Shown: positions 27,296 through 37,348 of the stretch, piece by piece
Layout: every line of letters begins with the position of its first letter
Position numbering within the stretch: the stretch's first letter is position 1
Assembly: GCF_007828045.1 (NCBI RefSeq)
Contig: NZ_VITN01000009.1
Coordinates: 1 to 64,000 of the forward strand
Direction of reading: 5' to 3'
DNA length: 64,000 nucleotides
DNA from: Nitrospirillum amazonense
GTDB taxonomy: Bacteria > Pseudomonadota > Alphaproteobacteria > Azospirillales > Azospirillaceae
Translations under genes and position numbers: made by a program
The notes under the pieces: model-generated
The model's database searches: none
Seen by the model: the letters and a program-made list of their open reading frames with translations, nothing else
What the model was told of the DNA's origin: nothing

Positions 27296-29269
27296 ATGAG
27301 ACGGCTGGCGGATTGGATGAAATCCATCGGGCCGGGCCGCCTGATCAACATCTCGCTGGCCGCCGGCATCGTATTGTCCCTGGTGTTCGTCCATGCCGAA
27401 TTCACCCGGGGCCTGAATTCCCGCCGTGCCGAAATCCGCCAGGCCATGGACACCCAGGCCATCGCCCTGGACGGGACGCTGGCCGCCATTTCCGGCCGGG
27501 TGGAGCGCCTGCGGGAGTGGACCCGGCGCGCGATACAGGCCCCGCCAGCCGACACCCCCCAACTGAACGCCTTCCTGGACGGGGCGGCCCAAACCGGCGC
27601 GGATGAGGTGCCGATGCTGGACCACGTCGGCCCGGCCGGCGCCAATCCGCTGGACGGACCCGTGCCCGCAGCCCTGCTGGCCCTGCCCGACCGCGCCTTG
27701 GCGCGGCATGAAGGATTGTCGCGCCCCGATCGCGCCCATTGGCGGGCCGAGGCGGCAACCGCCGTGGCCCTGGCCCAGCAGCTGGCGCTGGACGTGCGCA
27801 CCCAGCCCGGCCTGGGGCGCGGCTATTTCATCGCCACCTCCGGCCTGGTGGCGGTGGCACCCTGGCGACCCGCCGACAGTGCCCAGGGGTTGATGGCGGG
27901 TATCTTCGAGCGCAAGGCCTATCGCCTGTCCACCCTGGCCGCCAACCCCGCCGGCCGCGTGCTGTGGACTGAGACGCCCGCCTCGCCGCCGCAGGGGCAA
28001 GCATCATCGGGCGACATGCGGGATGAGGGGCTGGCCCAGCCGCTGCCCACAGTCGCCGCCCCCATTGATGACCAGGGCCGTTTCCTGGGTGCGGTGGCCT
28101 TCGACCTGGATCCCGCCCTGCTGGCCCTGCCCGCGGCCGATGCCGCCGCCGGCGGCGCCGTGCTGCTGCTGGGGTCGGACGACCGACTGCTGTCGGCCGC
28201 CGGCACCCCGCCGGCCGACCTGTTCCAGCAGGGCCGGCCCACCCCCGTGGGCCTGGCGGCGGTGATGGGCAAGACAGCCGCCACGGCCGAGCACGCGGGC
28301 TATCTCATCACCACCCGCCCCCTGGCCAACGCCCCCTGGCGCCTGGTACACGTGGCGCCGCGCGCCGCCCTTACCTGGTCGCTGGTCATGCACACCGCCG
28401 GGTCCATGGCGGGATTTTCCAGCGTCTTGCTGGCGGTGGTGCTGCTGTTCAACATGGTGGTGCGACGCATGGTGCGCTCTCAGGAGCGCTCCGCCGCAGC
28501 GGAGCGGGAGGCGCGGGCGGCCACGGAACAGGCCCTGGCCGAGCTGCGCGCCGCCCATGATGAGCTGGACTTCCTGAACCGGGAGAAGACGCGCTTCTTC
28601 TCGCTGATCTCCCACGATCTGCGCGGGCCCTTCAACGTGCTGCTGGGCATGACCAAGGAGCTGGCGGACTACGGCACCCGCATGGCACCGGCCGACGTGG
28701 CCGACTTCGCCGCGTCGGTGCACCAGAGCGCGGTCACCGCCCACACCCTGCTGGACAACCTGCTGAACTGGTCGCGGGTGCAGATGTCGGGCACGCCGTT
28801 CAGCCCGTCTGTCATGCCGCTGGGCGAGGTGGTGGCGGCGGCCATCCACGACCTGGGCCCCACGGCCGATGCCAAGGGCATCCGCATCCTTGACGCCTCG
28901 GGCGACCGCCACATCCTGGCCGACCGCACCATGGTGCTGGCCATCCTGCGCAACTTGCTGGCCAACGCCATCAAGTTCAGCCATCCCAACCAGGGTGTCC
29001 AGGTGACCTCGCGCGCGCTGGGCGACCGGCTGGAGATCGCGGTGTCCGACCGGGGCATCGGCATGGATCCCGAACAGCTGGACCAGCTGTACCGCCGCGA
29101 GGCGCAGGACAGCCGCCCCGGCACGCTGGGGGAGGTCGGCACCGGCCTGGGCCTGACCCTGGTGCGCGACCTGGTGGCCCGCCACGGCGGCGTCCTGGCC
29201 CTCGACAGCCAGCCCGGCGTGGGCACCACCGTCAGCTTCACGGTACCGCTGGCGGCGGCGCCAAGGTGA
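27296..29269 (+). CDS. Membrane sensor histidine kinase
   Basis: 657 residues. TM helix 1 (about 16-34), a large periplasmic sensor region (about 35-360) possibly Cache-like, and TM helix 2 (about 365-390, GFSSVLLAVVLLFNMVV). A coiled coil precedes the kinase core: H-box FFSLISHDLRGPFNVLLG, N-box LLANAIKFSHP, G1 DRGIGM, G2 GTGLGL. There is no receiver domain and no neighbouring response regulator. The ATG at 27296 has GGGA about 9 nt upstream; ATG 27278 is an alternative. The signal sensed is unknown. Confidence 0.9.
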   Translation: MRRLADWMKSIGPGRLINISLAAGIVLSLVFVHAEFTRGLNSRRAEIRQAMDTQAIALDGTLAAISGRVERLREWTRRAIQAPPADTPQLNAFLDGAAQTGADEVPMLDHVGPAGANPLDGPVPAALLALPDRALARHEGLSRPDRAHWRAEAATAVALAQQLALDVRTQPGLGRGYFIATSGLVAVAPWRPADSAQGLMAGIFERKAYRLSTLAANPAGRVLWTETPASPPQGQASSGDMRDEGLAQPLPTVAAPIDDQGRFLGAVAFDLDPALLALPAADAAAGGAVLLLGSDDRLLSAAGTPPADLFQQGRPTPVGLAAVMGKTAATAEHAGYLITTRPLANAPWRLVHVAPRAALTWSLVMHTAGSMAGFSSVLLAVVLLFNMVVRRMVRSQERSAAAEREARAATEQALAELRAAHDELDFLNREKTRFFSLISHDLRGPFNVLLGMTKELADYGTRMAPADVADFAASVHQSAVTAHTLLDNLLNWSRVQMSGTPFSPSVMPLGEVVAAAIHDLGPTADAKGIRILDASGDRHILADRTMVLAILRNLLANAIKFSHPNQGVQVTSRALGDRLEIAVSDRGIGMDPEQLDQLYRREAQDSRPGTLGEVGTGLGLTLVRDLVARHGGVLALDSQPGVGTTVSFTVPLAAAPR

Positions 29270-29333
29270 GATTGGTCCCGCGATCGCCGAATGCACCACG
29301 CTTCCGCCGTAATTGATCACCAAAGGTGGCGGG

Positions 29334-29681
29334 TCAAAGCACCTCGGCCAGGCGTTCCACCGGGCGGCACAGCACGGCACCCTTGGACGTCCGGGCGATG
29401 GGACGCTCGATCAGGATGGGGTGTTCCACCATGAGGTCCAGCAGGGCCTCGTCACCAAAGCCGCCAGCGGGTTCCCCGGCCAGCAGATCGTCGTTGCCAC
29501 GGCGGCGGAGGATGTCGGCCGGGCGGGCCTTCAGGGCGGCCAGCGTGTCGGCCAGGGCGGCGCGATCAGGCGGGGTCTTCAGGTATTCCACCACCTGGAC
29601 CTCATGCCCGCCGGCCTGCAGGTCGGCCAGCACCCGGCGCGAGGTGGAGCATTTGGGGTTGTGCCAGAGGGTCACGATCAT
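29334..29681 (-). CDS. arsC: ArsC/Spx-family reductase (arsenate reductase-like)
   Basis: 115 residues with a thioredoxin-like fold. The N-terminal HNPKCSTSRRVL holds the single catalytic Cys (about residue 10), and the C-terminal HPILIERPIA is the classic ArsC stretch carrying the second conserved Arg. It matches glutaredoxin-linked arsenate reductases, with the related YffB as an alternative. There is no arsB, arsH or ArsR gene nearby, so an arsenic role is not supported by context. The ATG at 29681 is the conserved start (MIVTLWHNP). Confidence 0.85.
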   Translation of the reverse strand: MIVTLWHNPKCSTSRRVLADLQAGGHEVQVVEYLKTPPDRAALADTLAALKARPADILRRRGNDDLLAGEPAGGFGDEALLDLMVEHPILIERPIARTSKGAVLCRPVERLAEVL

Positions 29682-29851
29682 GCGGACGGTTCCAAGGTTG
29701 GGCGATATGAGGCGGGCACCATAGCCGTGCCACGGCCCTGAGGCCACCCGTCAGGACGGCAATGCCGGCCACGTGTAACGTTACGTTTTCAGCCTTCCAC
29801 CCCGGCCCCGGCCTGGACTATGACTGCGATCTTGGCTGAGTGAGGTGAACG

Positions 29852-32800
29852 ATGTGCGGCATCGCCGGTTTCCTGGGTAATCGCAACTGGACCCGCACGG
29901 CGGACCTATCCTGGCTGAAGGCCGTGGCCGATCGGCTGGCCCAGGCGGGCGAACCCGCCGCCATCGACGCCGCCCTGGACGGGCTGGTGGCGCATTTCAC
30001 CGACCTGATGGCCTTCCCCACCCACATGGCCGCCGTGGCCGACACGGCCGCCGCCGCCCTGCTGACGGCGGTGGCCGACCGCATCGACGCGCTGGAGACG
30101 ATGCTCCGGTCCGGCGAGGCCGCCCGCGACGTGGCGGTGGAGCGCACGGCCGAACGGCTGCGCGACTATGCCTGGCAGCTGCGGACCGAGGTGCTGGGCA
30201 ACATCGGCCGCACCCTGGCCCTGCTGCCGGACGGTGCCGCCGCCACCCGGCCGCAGCACGCCGTGGCCTGGGCCGCGGAACAGGTGCTGGAGAATCTGGA
30301 CCGGCTGGAGGTGCGCGGGCGCGACAGCGCCGGCATCGCCCTGCAGATCACCATCGACCATCGCTACACCCTGGACGACCTGCCGGCGGCCCTGCGCGCC
30401 GGCGCCGCCGAGCGGCTGGCCGTGGGCGACCGGCACGAGGGCTTGGCGCTGCATGTCCTGCCCGACGGCCGCACCACCGTGCGCTTCACCTACAAGGTGG
30501 CCACCCTGATCGGCCGCCTGGGCGACAACGGCGCCTTCCTGCGCGCCCGCATGCGCGCCGATGCCGTGCTGTGGGCGGTGGCCCGCCACGCCGACGGCTT
30601 CAGCGCCATCGCTCACACCCGCTGGGCCTCGCACGGCGCCATCAGCCTGCCCAATTGCCATCCGCTGAACGCCCGGCTGCTGAACGAGACGGGCGCCGGC
30701 AAGGCCGCCACGGCGCTGGACGCCGATGCCGACGCCATGGTGGCCCTGAACGGCGACATCGACAATTACCGGGCCCTGACGGAAAGCGCCATCGAGGGCA
30801 CCGGCCACGCCCTGCCCACCGACACCACCACCGACACCAAGGTCATCCCGGTGCTGTTCCGCCTGGAAGGTGAAACCGGCAATGGGGGCGGCAACGCCGA
30901 CCGCTTCCTGGCCACCCTCCGGCGGCTGGACGGGTCCATGGCCATCATCCTGCAGCACCCGGCCGATCCGGAGCGCTTGCAGCTGGGCCAGAAGGGCAGC
31001 GGGCAGAGCCTGTTCGTGGCCGAGGTGAATGACGGCCTGATCGTCGCGTCGGAGAACTACGGCCTGGCGCCGCGCGCCCGCCGGTCCATCCCCCTGGCGC
31101 AGGTGGAGCGCGGCGGCCTGGCCGTCGTCCTGTCGACGGCGGCGGGCGAGCCGGCGCTGTCGGCCCGCACGGTCGATGACGGCGCCCCGGCCAGCCTGAA
31201 GGCCGACGCGATCGAGATCTTCTCGCGCGACATTTTCCGCGGCCGCCACGACCACTTCTTCGAGAAGGAGGTGCATGAGGCCCCGGCCAGTGTGCGCAAG
31301 ACCCTGGCGGGCCGCTACCGCCGCCAGGACCGGCGCGTCAGCTTCGACCTGGGGGCGGCGGGAGGCACCGACACGGGGCCGTGGGCCGGCTTGCGCGCCC
31401 GCCTGGCCGACCCGGCCAAGCCGCCCATCCGCCGCATCCTGGTGACGGGCCAGGGTACCGCCGCCATCGCCGCCATGGGCATCGAGCACCTGATCCGGCT
31501 GGCGCTGGACAAGGCGCCGGTGACGGTGACCAGCGCCAAGGCCTCGGAACTCTCCACCAACCTGGACGGCAAGAGCCTGGACGACGCCCTGGTCATCGCC
31601 ATCAGCCAGAGCGGCACCACCACCGACACCAACCGCACGGTGGACCTCGCCCGCGCCGCCGGCGCCTGGATCCATGCCATCGTCAACCGCCGCAACAGCC
31701 CCCTGGTGCGCAAGTCCGACAGCCACCTGTTCACCAGCGACGGCCGCGACATCGAGATGGCCGTGGCCTCCACCAAGGCCTTCTACAGCCAGGTGGCGGC
31801 GGGCAAGCTGACCGCCCTGTGCCTGGCCGACGCGCTGGGCACCCTGCCGGCCCAGCAGATCCATGACGAGATGGTGGCGCTGGAGGCCCTGCCCCAGCGC
31901 ATCCAGGAGGTGCTGGATGACGAGGGCGCCATCGCCGCCTGCGCCCGGGCCTACGCCCCGCGCAACCGCTATTGGGCGGTGGTGGGCAACGGCGCCAACA
32001 AGGTCGCGGCCGAAGAGATCCGCATCAAGCTGTCGGAGCTTTGCTACAAGTCCATCCCGGTCGATTACACCGAGGACAAGAAGCACATCGACCTGTCGAC
32101 CGAGCCGCTGACCCTGGTGGTGGCCAACGACCTGGCCCCGCTGCTGGCCCAGGACACCGCCAAGGAAGTGGCCATCTTCAAGGCGCACAACGGCAAGCCC
32201 ATCGTCTTCGCCGCCAAGGGCGAGACCTGCTTCGCCCCCTATGCCGAGGCCGTGGTGCACCTGCCGTCCGCCGGCGCCGGCCTGGACTTCATCATGGCCA
32301 CGGTGGCGGGCCACCTGTGGGGTTTCCACGCCGCCCTTGCCATCGACGCCGAATCCCGCCCCTTCCGGGAGGTGTCGGCGGTGCTGGACCAGGCGCTGGC
32401 CGATCCGGAGCGGCCGGTGACGCCGGTGGCCACCAGCCTGGCCGCCATCATCGACCGCATCGCCGACGGGCAGCTGGACGCCGCCTTACCCGCCAGTTAC
32501 GCGGCCCGCCTGGCCAAGCTGACTTCCGCCCTGCCCATGCTGGACACGCCGGGCGGCAAGCCGGAGCGGACGGCCGTCATCACGCGGGGCCAGGATCTGC
32601 TGCGCCTGGTGTTCGAGGAAACGTCGCGCCCCATCGACACCATTCGCCACCAGGCCAAGACCGTGACCGTGGGCATCTCCCGCCCCGGCCGTGAGATAAG
32701 CCCCCTGCTGCTGGCGGCCCTGGCCGACCTGGGCGCCGCCCCCACCGACCTGGCGGAACCGGAGCGCCAGCTGCTGATCGCCCTGTCCACCCTGGTCATC

Positions 32801-33319
32801 GGGGTGGAGGGCGGCGTGCGCTATCACCCGGCCGGCAGCCCTGGAAATGAGGGCGCGGACGGTACGCCGCTGCTGCAGGCGGTGGAGCGCAGCGGGCGGG
32901 CCAAGGGCGTCGCCTCGCGCCACGACCAGCCGGCGCCGGCCACGGGCGGCAAGCGCCGCGCCCTGCGCCTGGGCCGGGGCATGCTGTCGGGCGGGGCCAA
33001 CGGCACCCAGACCCTGGCGCTGCTGCCCCTGATGCGGGAGCCGAACTGGACGCCGGACGGCCTGGTGCTGTTGCACCTGGCGCTGGTCAGCCAGGCCTCG
33101 CTGCAGCAGAAGATTGCAATATTGAAGGATTTGCGCCTGTACGAAGACCTGTTCGATGCCTACCATGAGGCCGGACAGGCGGATGCGGCCGGCGACGGGG
33201 CAGGCCCAGGGGGCGCCAAGGACGGCGGTAAGGACGGTGGCTTCGCCGCCTTCCTGGAGAAGCTGGCCCCCCGCGACCTCATCCTGTCCACGCCCGCGGA
33301 CCTGATCCGCCGGGCCTGA
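29852..33319 (+). CDS. Oversized GlmS-like glutamine amidotransferase/SIS protein
   Basis: 1155 residues, about twice normal GlmS. It starts MCGIAGFLG, so Cys2 is the N-terminal nucleophile. An extra helical insert of about 140 residues separates this from the rest of the amidotransferase domain (RGRDSAG at 155-161, HTRWASHG near 250). Two SIS sugar-isomerase domains follow (about 525-680, with AISQSGTTTDTN, and 700-870). A GlmS-type end, PIDTIRHQAKTVTVG, occurs near 930, then about 210 more residues with no known motif. The likely activity is amide transfer to a phospho-sugar, but the substrate may differ from fructose-6-phosphate. The ATG is preceded by GAGGTGA. It may be co-transcribed with the SDR 23 bp downstream. 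Confidence 0.85.
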   Translation: MCGIAGFLGNRNWTRTADLSWLKAVADRLAQAGEPAAIDAALDGLVAHFTDLMAFPTHMAAVADTAAAALLTAVADRIDALETMLRSGEAARDVAVERTAERLRDYAWQLRTEVLGNIGRTLALLPDGAAATRPQHAVAWAAEQVLENLDRLEVRGRDSAGIALQITIDHRYTLDDLPAALRAGAAERLAVGDRHEGLALHVLPDGRTTVRFTYKVATLIGRLGDNGAFLRARMRADAVLWAVARHADGFSAIAHTRWASHGAISLPNCHPLNARLLNETGAGKAATALDADADAMVALNGDIDNYRALTESAIEGTGHALPTDTTTDTKVIPVLFRLEGETGNGGGNADRFLATLRRLDGSMAIILQHPADPERLQLGQKGSGQSLFVAEVNDGLIVASENYGLAPRARRSIPLAQVERGGLAVVLSTAAGEPALSARTVDDGAPASLKADAIEIFSRDIFRGRHDHFFEKEVHEAPASVRKTLAGRYRRQDRRVSFDLGAAGGTDTGPWAGLRARLADPAKPPIRRILVTGQGTAAIAAMGIEHLIRLALDKAPVTVTSAKASELSTNLDGKSLDDALVIAISQSGTTTDTNRTVDLARAAGAWIHAIVNRRNSPLVRKSDSHLFTSDGRDIEMAVASTKAFYSQVAAGKLTALCLADALGTLPAQQIHDEMVALEALPQRIQEVLDDEGAIAACARAYAPRNRYWAVVGNGANKVAAEEIRIKLSELCYKSIPVDYTEDKKHIDLSTEPLTLVVANDLAPLLAQDTAKEVAIFKAHNGKPIVFAAKGETCFAPYAEAVVHLPSAGAGLDFIMATVAGHLWGFHAALAIDAESRPFREVSAVLDQALADPERPVTPVATSLAAIIDRIADGQLDAALPASYAARLAKLTSALPMLDTPGGKPERTAVITRGQDLLRLVFEETSRPIDTIRHQAKTVTVGISRPGREISPLLLAALADLGAAPTDLAEPERQLLIALSTLVIGVEGGVRYHPAGSPGNEGADGTPLLQAVERSGRAKGVASRHDQPAPATGGKRRALRLGRGMLSGGANGTQTLALLPLMREPNWTPDGLVLLHLALVSQASLQQKIAILKDLRLYEDLFDAYHEAGQADAAGDGAGPGGAKDGGKDGGFAAFLEKLAPRDLILSTPADLIRRA

Positions 33320-33342
33320 ACTCGGGGTTTTGGGGAACGGCG

Positions 33343-34041
33343 ATGCAACGGGCGGGGCGTTTGGCGAACCGGACGGCGGTGGTGACGGGGGCGGCGTCCG
33401 GCCTGGGCCGCGCCGTCGCGGTCGCCCTGGCGCAAGAGGGCGCCAACGTCATCCTCCACCACCTCTTGCCCGATGATCAGGCGGCGGCCACGGAAACCGC
33501 CCGCCAGGTGCAAGCCCTGGGCCGCACCGGCATCGTCGTGCAGGCCGACATCACCCAGCCGGCCGGCGCCTATACGGTGGCGGAGGCGGCCATCGCCGCC
33601 TTCGACCATGTCGATATCCTGGTCAACAACGCCGGCTTCCGCCTGAAACAGCCCTTTGACGGCATGACGCTGGAGCTGTTCGAGGCCACCATGGCCGCCA
33701 ACATGGGCGGCACCTTCCTGATGGTGCGCCATCTGCTGCCCCTGATGCGGGCGCGCAGCTACGGCCGCATCGTCACCACGGTGGACAGCACCGCCATGGA
33801 AGGCGCGCGCGGGATGACCGCCTACGGCGCCGCGGCCTCTGCCCTGCTGGGCTTCACCCGCAGCCTGGTGCATGAGTTCGGCGACAACGACATCACCGCC
33901 AACTGCGTGTGCCCGGGCCACCTGCCGCCCGACGCGAATGGCGAGGAGGAGGATTGGGCCGGCATCACCCCGGCCTACGTCTTCCTGGCCAGCGACGACG
34001 CCTACGCCATGATCGGTCAGACCCTGCGACCCAGCCCGTAG
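33343..34041 (+). CDS. SDR-family protein lacking the catalytic lysine
   Basis: 232 residues, Rossmann fold. TGAASGLGRAV is the cofactor-binding loop, NNAG is present, and VDSTAMEGARGMTAYG holds the usual Ser and Tyr. The YxxxK motif reads YGAAA, so the lysine that lowers the tyrosine pKa is an alanine. It may be catalytically impaired or act as a binding or structural protein. It follows the GlmS-like gene by 23 bp on the same strand, with GGGGAA before its ATG, suggesting a shared transcript. Confidence 0.85.
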   Translation: MQRAGRLANRTAVVTGAASGLGRAVAVALAQEGANVILHHLLPDDQAAATETARQVQALGRTGIVVQADITQPAGAYTVAEAAIAAFDHVDILVNNAGFRLKQPFDGMTLELFEATMAANMGGTFLMVRHLLPLMRARSYGRIVTTVDSTAMEGARGMTAYGAAASALLGFTRSLVHEFGDNDITANCVCPGHLPPDANGEEEDWAGITPAYVFLASDDAYAMIGQTLRPSP

Positions 34042-34137
34042 GCCGTGACTGCGGCCGCCGGAGATTTTTGGGGAGCGTCAGCGGACTGGAAATCGAGGAC
34101 GAGCCAAAGCCGCGGACGCGCCTGCCGGCGCCTGAGG
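34042..34137 (-). repeat. Dispersed multi-hairpin repeat, copy 2
   Basis: Minus-strand orientation, ending CCTGAGG on the plus strand. Stem II is GATTTTT (34063-34069) with GGAAATC (34088-34094), which pairs through G-T wobbles. Stem III is GGCCG/CGGCC (34041-34056). It lies between the convergent SDR and phhA genes. Confidence 0.75.
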
Positions 34138-34154
34138 CGAACCGGAAGGCGGTG

Positions 34155-35027
34155 TCACGCCGCCTTGCGGCCCGCCGTGAACACCGTATCACCCGGCTGG
34201 ATCTGGTCGGCCGGCAGGTCCGGCAAGGACGCCAGCTTGGCGTAGAGCGGCGCGAAATCCTGCGCCGTGGCCTGGAACAACTGCTCGAAGCTGTCCAGGA
34301 CGAAGTAGGTTTCCTGGTAGTCGTCGATGCGATAGTGGGTGCGCATCACCCGTTCCAGATTGAAACCGACGCGGTTGGGCTCGGGGCTTTCGATGCAGTA
34401 TTGCGTCTCACCGCGCGAGGACAGCATGCCGGCGCCATAGGCGCGCAGGCCCTGGGGCGTGCTGATCAGGCCGAATTCCACCATGTACCAGTACAGGCGG
34501 GCCAGGCGTTCCAGCCCGCCATGGGCCTCAGCCTCAGCCCCCTTCCTGCCATAGGCCTGCAGGTAGTCGGCGAAGACCGGATGCATCAGCAGGGGCACAT
34601 GGCCGAAGAAGTCGTGGAACACGTCCGGTTCCACCAGGTAATCCATCTCATCCGCGCGGCGGATCCAGTTGGTCACCGGAAATCGCTTTTCAGCCAGGTG
34701 GTTGAAGAAGACATCGTTGGGCAGCAGGCCCGGCACGGCCACCAGGGTCCAGCCCGTGGCCTTGTTCAGCAGTTCGCTGGCCCGGTCGAAATGGGGCACC
34801 CCGTCGCGGGCGTCCAGCGGCGCCAGGCTTTCCATGAATTCCGGGGCGGCATAGCGCGGCAGCAGGGCCGACTGGCGCTCATACAGCGTGCGCCAGCGGG
34901 CATGTTCCTCCGCCGTGATCCTCTCCCAGCCCTGAGGCACGGTGTAGTCGGCCGCCATGGCGCTGTAGTCGCCGCGCAGGGGGGTGTCGGACTTGCCCGT
35001 GGTGTTGACCGGCGCGCTGCTGCTCAT
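34155..35027 (-). CDS. phhA: Phenylalanine 4-monooxygenase
   Basis: 290 residues. It hydroxylates L-phenylalanine to L-tyrosine using tetrahydropterin and non-heme iron. The iron site is visible as FHDFFGHVPLL (two His) with the Glu in YWYMVEFGLI. The PQGLRAYGAGMLSS stretch is also typical. The ATG at 35027 has AGGGAGA 8 nt upstream. It is separated from hppD by an Lrp-type regulator, and a 22-bp operator-like sequence lies 107 bp upstream of its start. Confidence 0.97.
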   Translation of the reverse strand: MSSSAPVNTTGKSDTPLRGDYSAMAADYTVPQGWERITAEEHARWRTLYERQSALLPRYAAPEFMESLAPLDARDGVPHFDRASELLNKATGWTLVAVPGLLPNDVFFNHLAEKRFPVTNWIRRADEMDYLVEPDVFHDFFGHVPLLMHPVFADYLQAYGRKGAEAEAHGGLERLARLYWYMVEFGLISTPQGLRAYGAGMLSSRGETQYCIESPEPNRVGFNLERVMRTHYRIDDYQETYFVLDSFEQLFQATAQDFAPLYAKLASLPDLPADQIQPGDTVFTAGRKAA

Positions 35028-35133
35028 GGCTTCATCTCCCTGGCTGGGTTTCTGAAACCATTTTATCGCTGCATCAGCACCATTTCCTTGCGATCATGCC
35101 TCAGCACCACGGGCTTAAAACCACTTCCTGCCG

Positions 35134-35155
35134 TTTGAGCGATCGGTTTAGCAAT
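35134..35155. promoter_or_regulatory. Imperfect Lrp-type operator upstream of phhA
   Basis: TTTGAGCG, a 6-nt centre and TTAGCAAT: the same 22-bp layout as the perfect site before hppD, with 6/8 and 5/8 arm matches. Confidence 0.5.
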
Positions 35156-35174
35156 CTTGTGCCTACAAGAAATT

Positions 35175-35666
35175 TCAGTCCCGCGCCAGTTCGGCGACCG
35201 ACGGCAGGGGCACGGCGGTGGAGTGCTTGACCACGTCCAGCACGAAGCTGGAGCGCACGTCCTTCACGCCCGGAATCTGCAGCAGCTTCTTCATCGACAC
35301 CTCGGCGAAGGCCTCCAGGTTGCTGACCACCACCTGCACCAGATAGTCCATGGTGCCGGTCATGACGAAGCAGGACACCACCTCGGGGATTTGGCTGACC
35401 AGGCGCCGGAACACGGCATCGCCCTCCGCGTTCTGGTCGATCTTGACCTCGACGAAGGCGACGACCCCCAGGCCCAGCAGGCGCCGGTCCAGCAGGGCGG
35501 CATAGCCCTGGATGTAGCCCTGGTCCTCCAGGTCCTTCACCCGGCGCAGGCAGGGCGAGGGCGAGAGGCCCACGGCCTCCGCCAGATCGACGTTGGACAG
35601 GCGCCCGTTGCGCTGCAACGTATCCAGGATGCGCAGATCTGCCGCGTCCAGACTGGATTTACCCAT
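35175..35666 (-). CDS. Lrp/AsnC family transcriptional regulator
   Basis: 163 residues: an N-terminal winged HTH (LDAADLRILDTLQRNGRLSN...LAEAVGLSPSPCLRRVKDLE) and a C-terminal RAM ligand-binding domain (GTMDYLVQVVVSNLEAF, IPGVKDVRSSFVLDVV). Such proteins form octamers that sense amino acids. Its place between phhA and hppD suggests it senses phenylalanine or tyrosine and controls their breakdown. A perfect inverted repeat 23-44 bp upstream of its own start suggests autoregulation. Confidence 0.93.
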   Translation of the reverse strand: MGKSSLDAADLRILDTLQRNGRLSNVDLAEAVGLSPSPCLRRVKDLEDQGYIQGYAALLDRRLLGLGVVAFVEVKIDQNAEGDAVFRRLVSQIPEVVSCFVMTGTMDYLVQVVVSNLEAFAEVSMKKLLQIPGVKDVRSSFVLDVVKHSTAVPLPSVAELARD

Positions 35667-35688
35667 AGTGATGCCGCCTTAAGGATTT

Positions 35689-35710
35689 ATTGAGCACAAT
35701 GTTGCTCAAT
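35689..35710. promoter_or_regulatory. Lrp-type operator between the regulator gene and hppD
   Basis: Perfect 8-bp arms ATTGAGCA and TGCTCAAT around CAATGT, directly before a TTGACA box at 35712-35717 facing hppD. No good -10 box is visible at the usual distance. Confidence 0.65.
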
Positions 35711-35804
35711 CTTGACAAAATGCGGCAGACTTCGCAAGGAAATGCCCGGCTGCCAGGCGTATCATCAGGGGGATTGTTGCTTCTAACAGGGAGAGCGACC
35801 CGCC

Positions 35805-36953
<1,149 letters not shown>

Positions 36954-36971
36954 GGTCTGTTCCGGCAGCAA

Positions 36972-37011
36972 AACGAAGGGCGGCATCCGCAGGGGTGCCG
37001 CCTTTTTCGTT
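36972..37011 (+). terminator. Rho-independent terminator of hppD
   Basis: GGCGGCA and TGCCGCC arms followed by TTTTT, extended by AACGAA/TTCGTT pairing. Confidence 0.85.
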
Positions 37012-37042
37012 GGACCCTGTCCACGCCTCAGGTCCGGTGACG

Positions 37043-37070
37043 TTGACAACGCGCCCGTCTACGCTAACGT
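37043..37070 (+). promoter_or_regulatory. Predicted promoter of mazEF
   Basis: TTGACA (37043-37048), 16-nt spacer, TAACGT (37065-37070). The following TCGACATTGTCTCGA contains a GACA/TGTC palindrome that could be the antitoxin operator. Confidence 0.5.
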
Positions 37071-37105
37071 ATCGACATTGTCTCGACGTCACGGAAGGGC
37101 CGAGC

Positions 37106-37348
37106 ATGCGCGTGACCGTAAGAAAATGGGGAAACAGCGCCTCAGTCCGCATTCCCGTGGCGATCATGGAAGCGGTGGGACTGGAGGTCGACGCCACAGT
37201 CGATATTCGGGAAGAGGGCAACCGCATCGTGATCGAGCCGGTGCGCAAGGACGATTACGACCTGGCGGATTTGATTGCCGGCATAACCCCGGAAAATCGC
37301 CATGTCGAAGTCGACTACGGACCATCGGTCGGCAAGGAAATCCCGTAA
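37106..37348 (+). CDS. mazE: MazE-type (AbrB-fold) antitoxin
   Basis: 80 residues. The N-terminal SpoVT/AbrB swapped-hairpin domain (MRVTVRKWGNSASVRIPVA, VGLEVDATVDI) binds DNA, and the C-terminal tail (LIAGITPENRHVEVDYG) would wrap the toxin. The ATG at 37106 fits the family start; the longer frame upstream does not. The stop overlaps the toxin start as TAATG, so toxin and antitoxin are coupled. Confidence 0.93.
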   Translation: MRVTVRKWGNSASVRIPVAIMEAVGLEVDATVDIREEGNRIVIEPVRKDDYDLADLIAGITPENRHVEVDYGPSVGKEIP

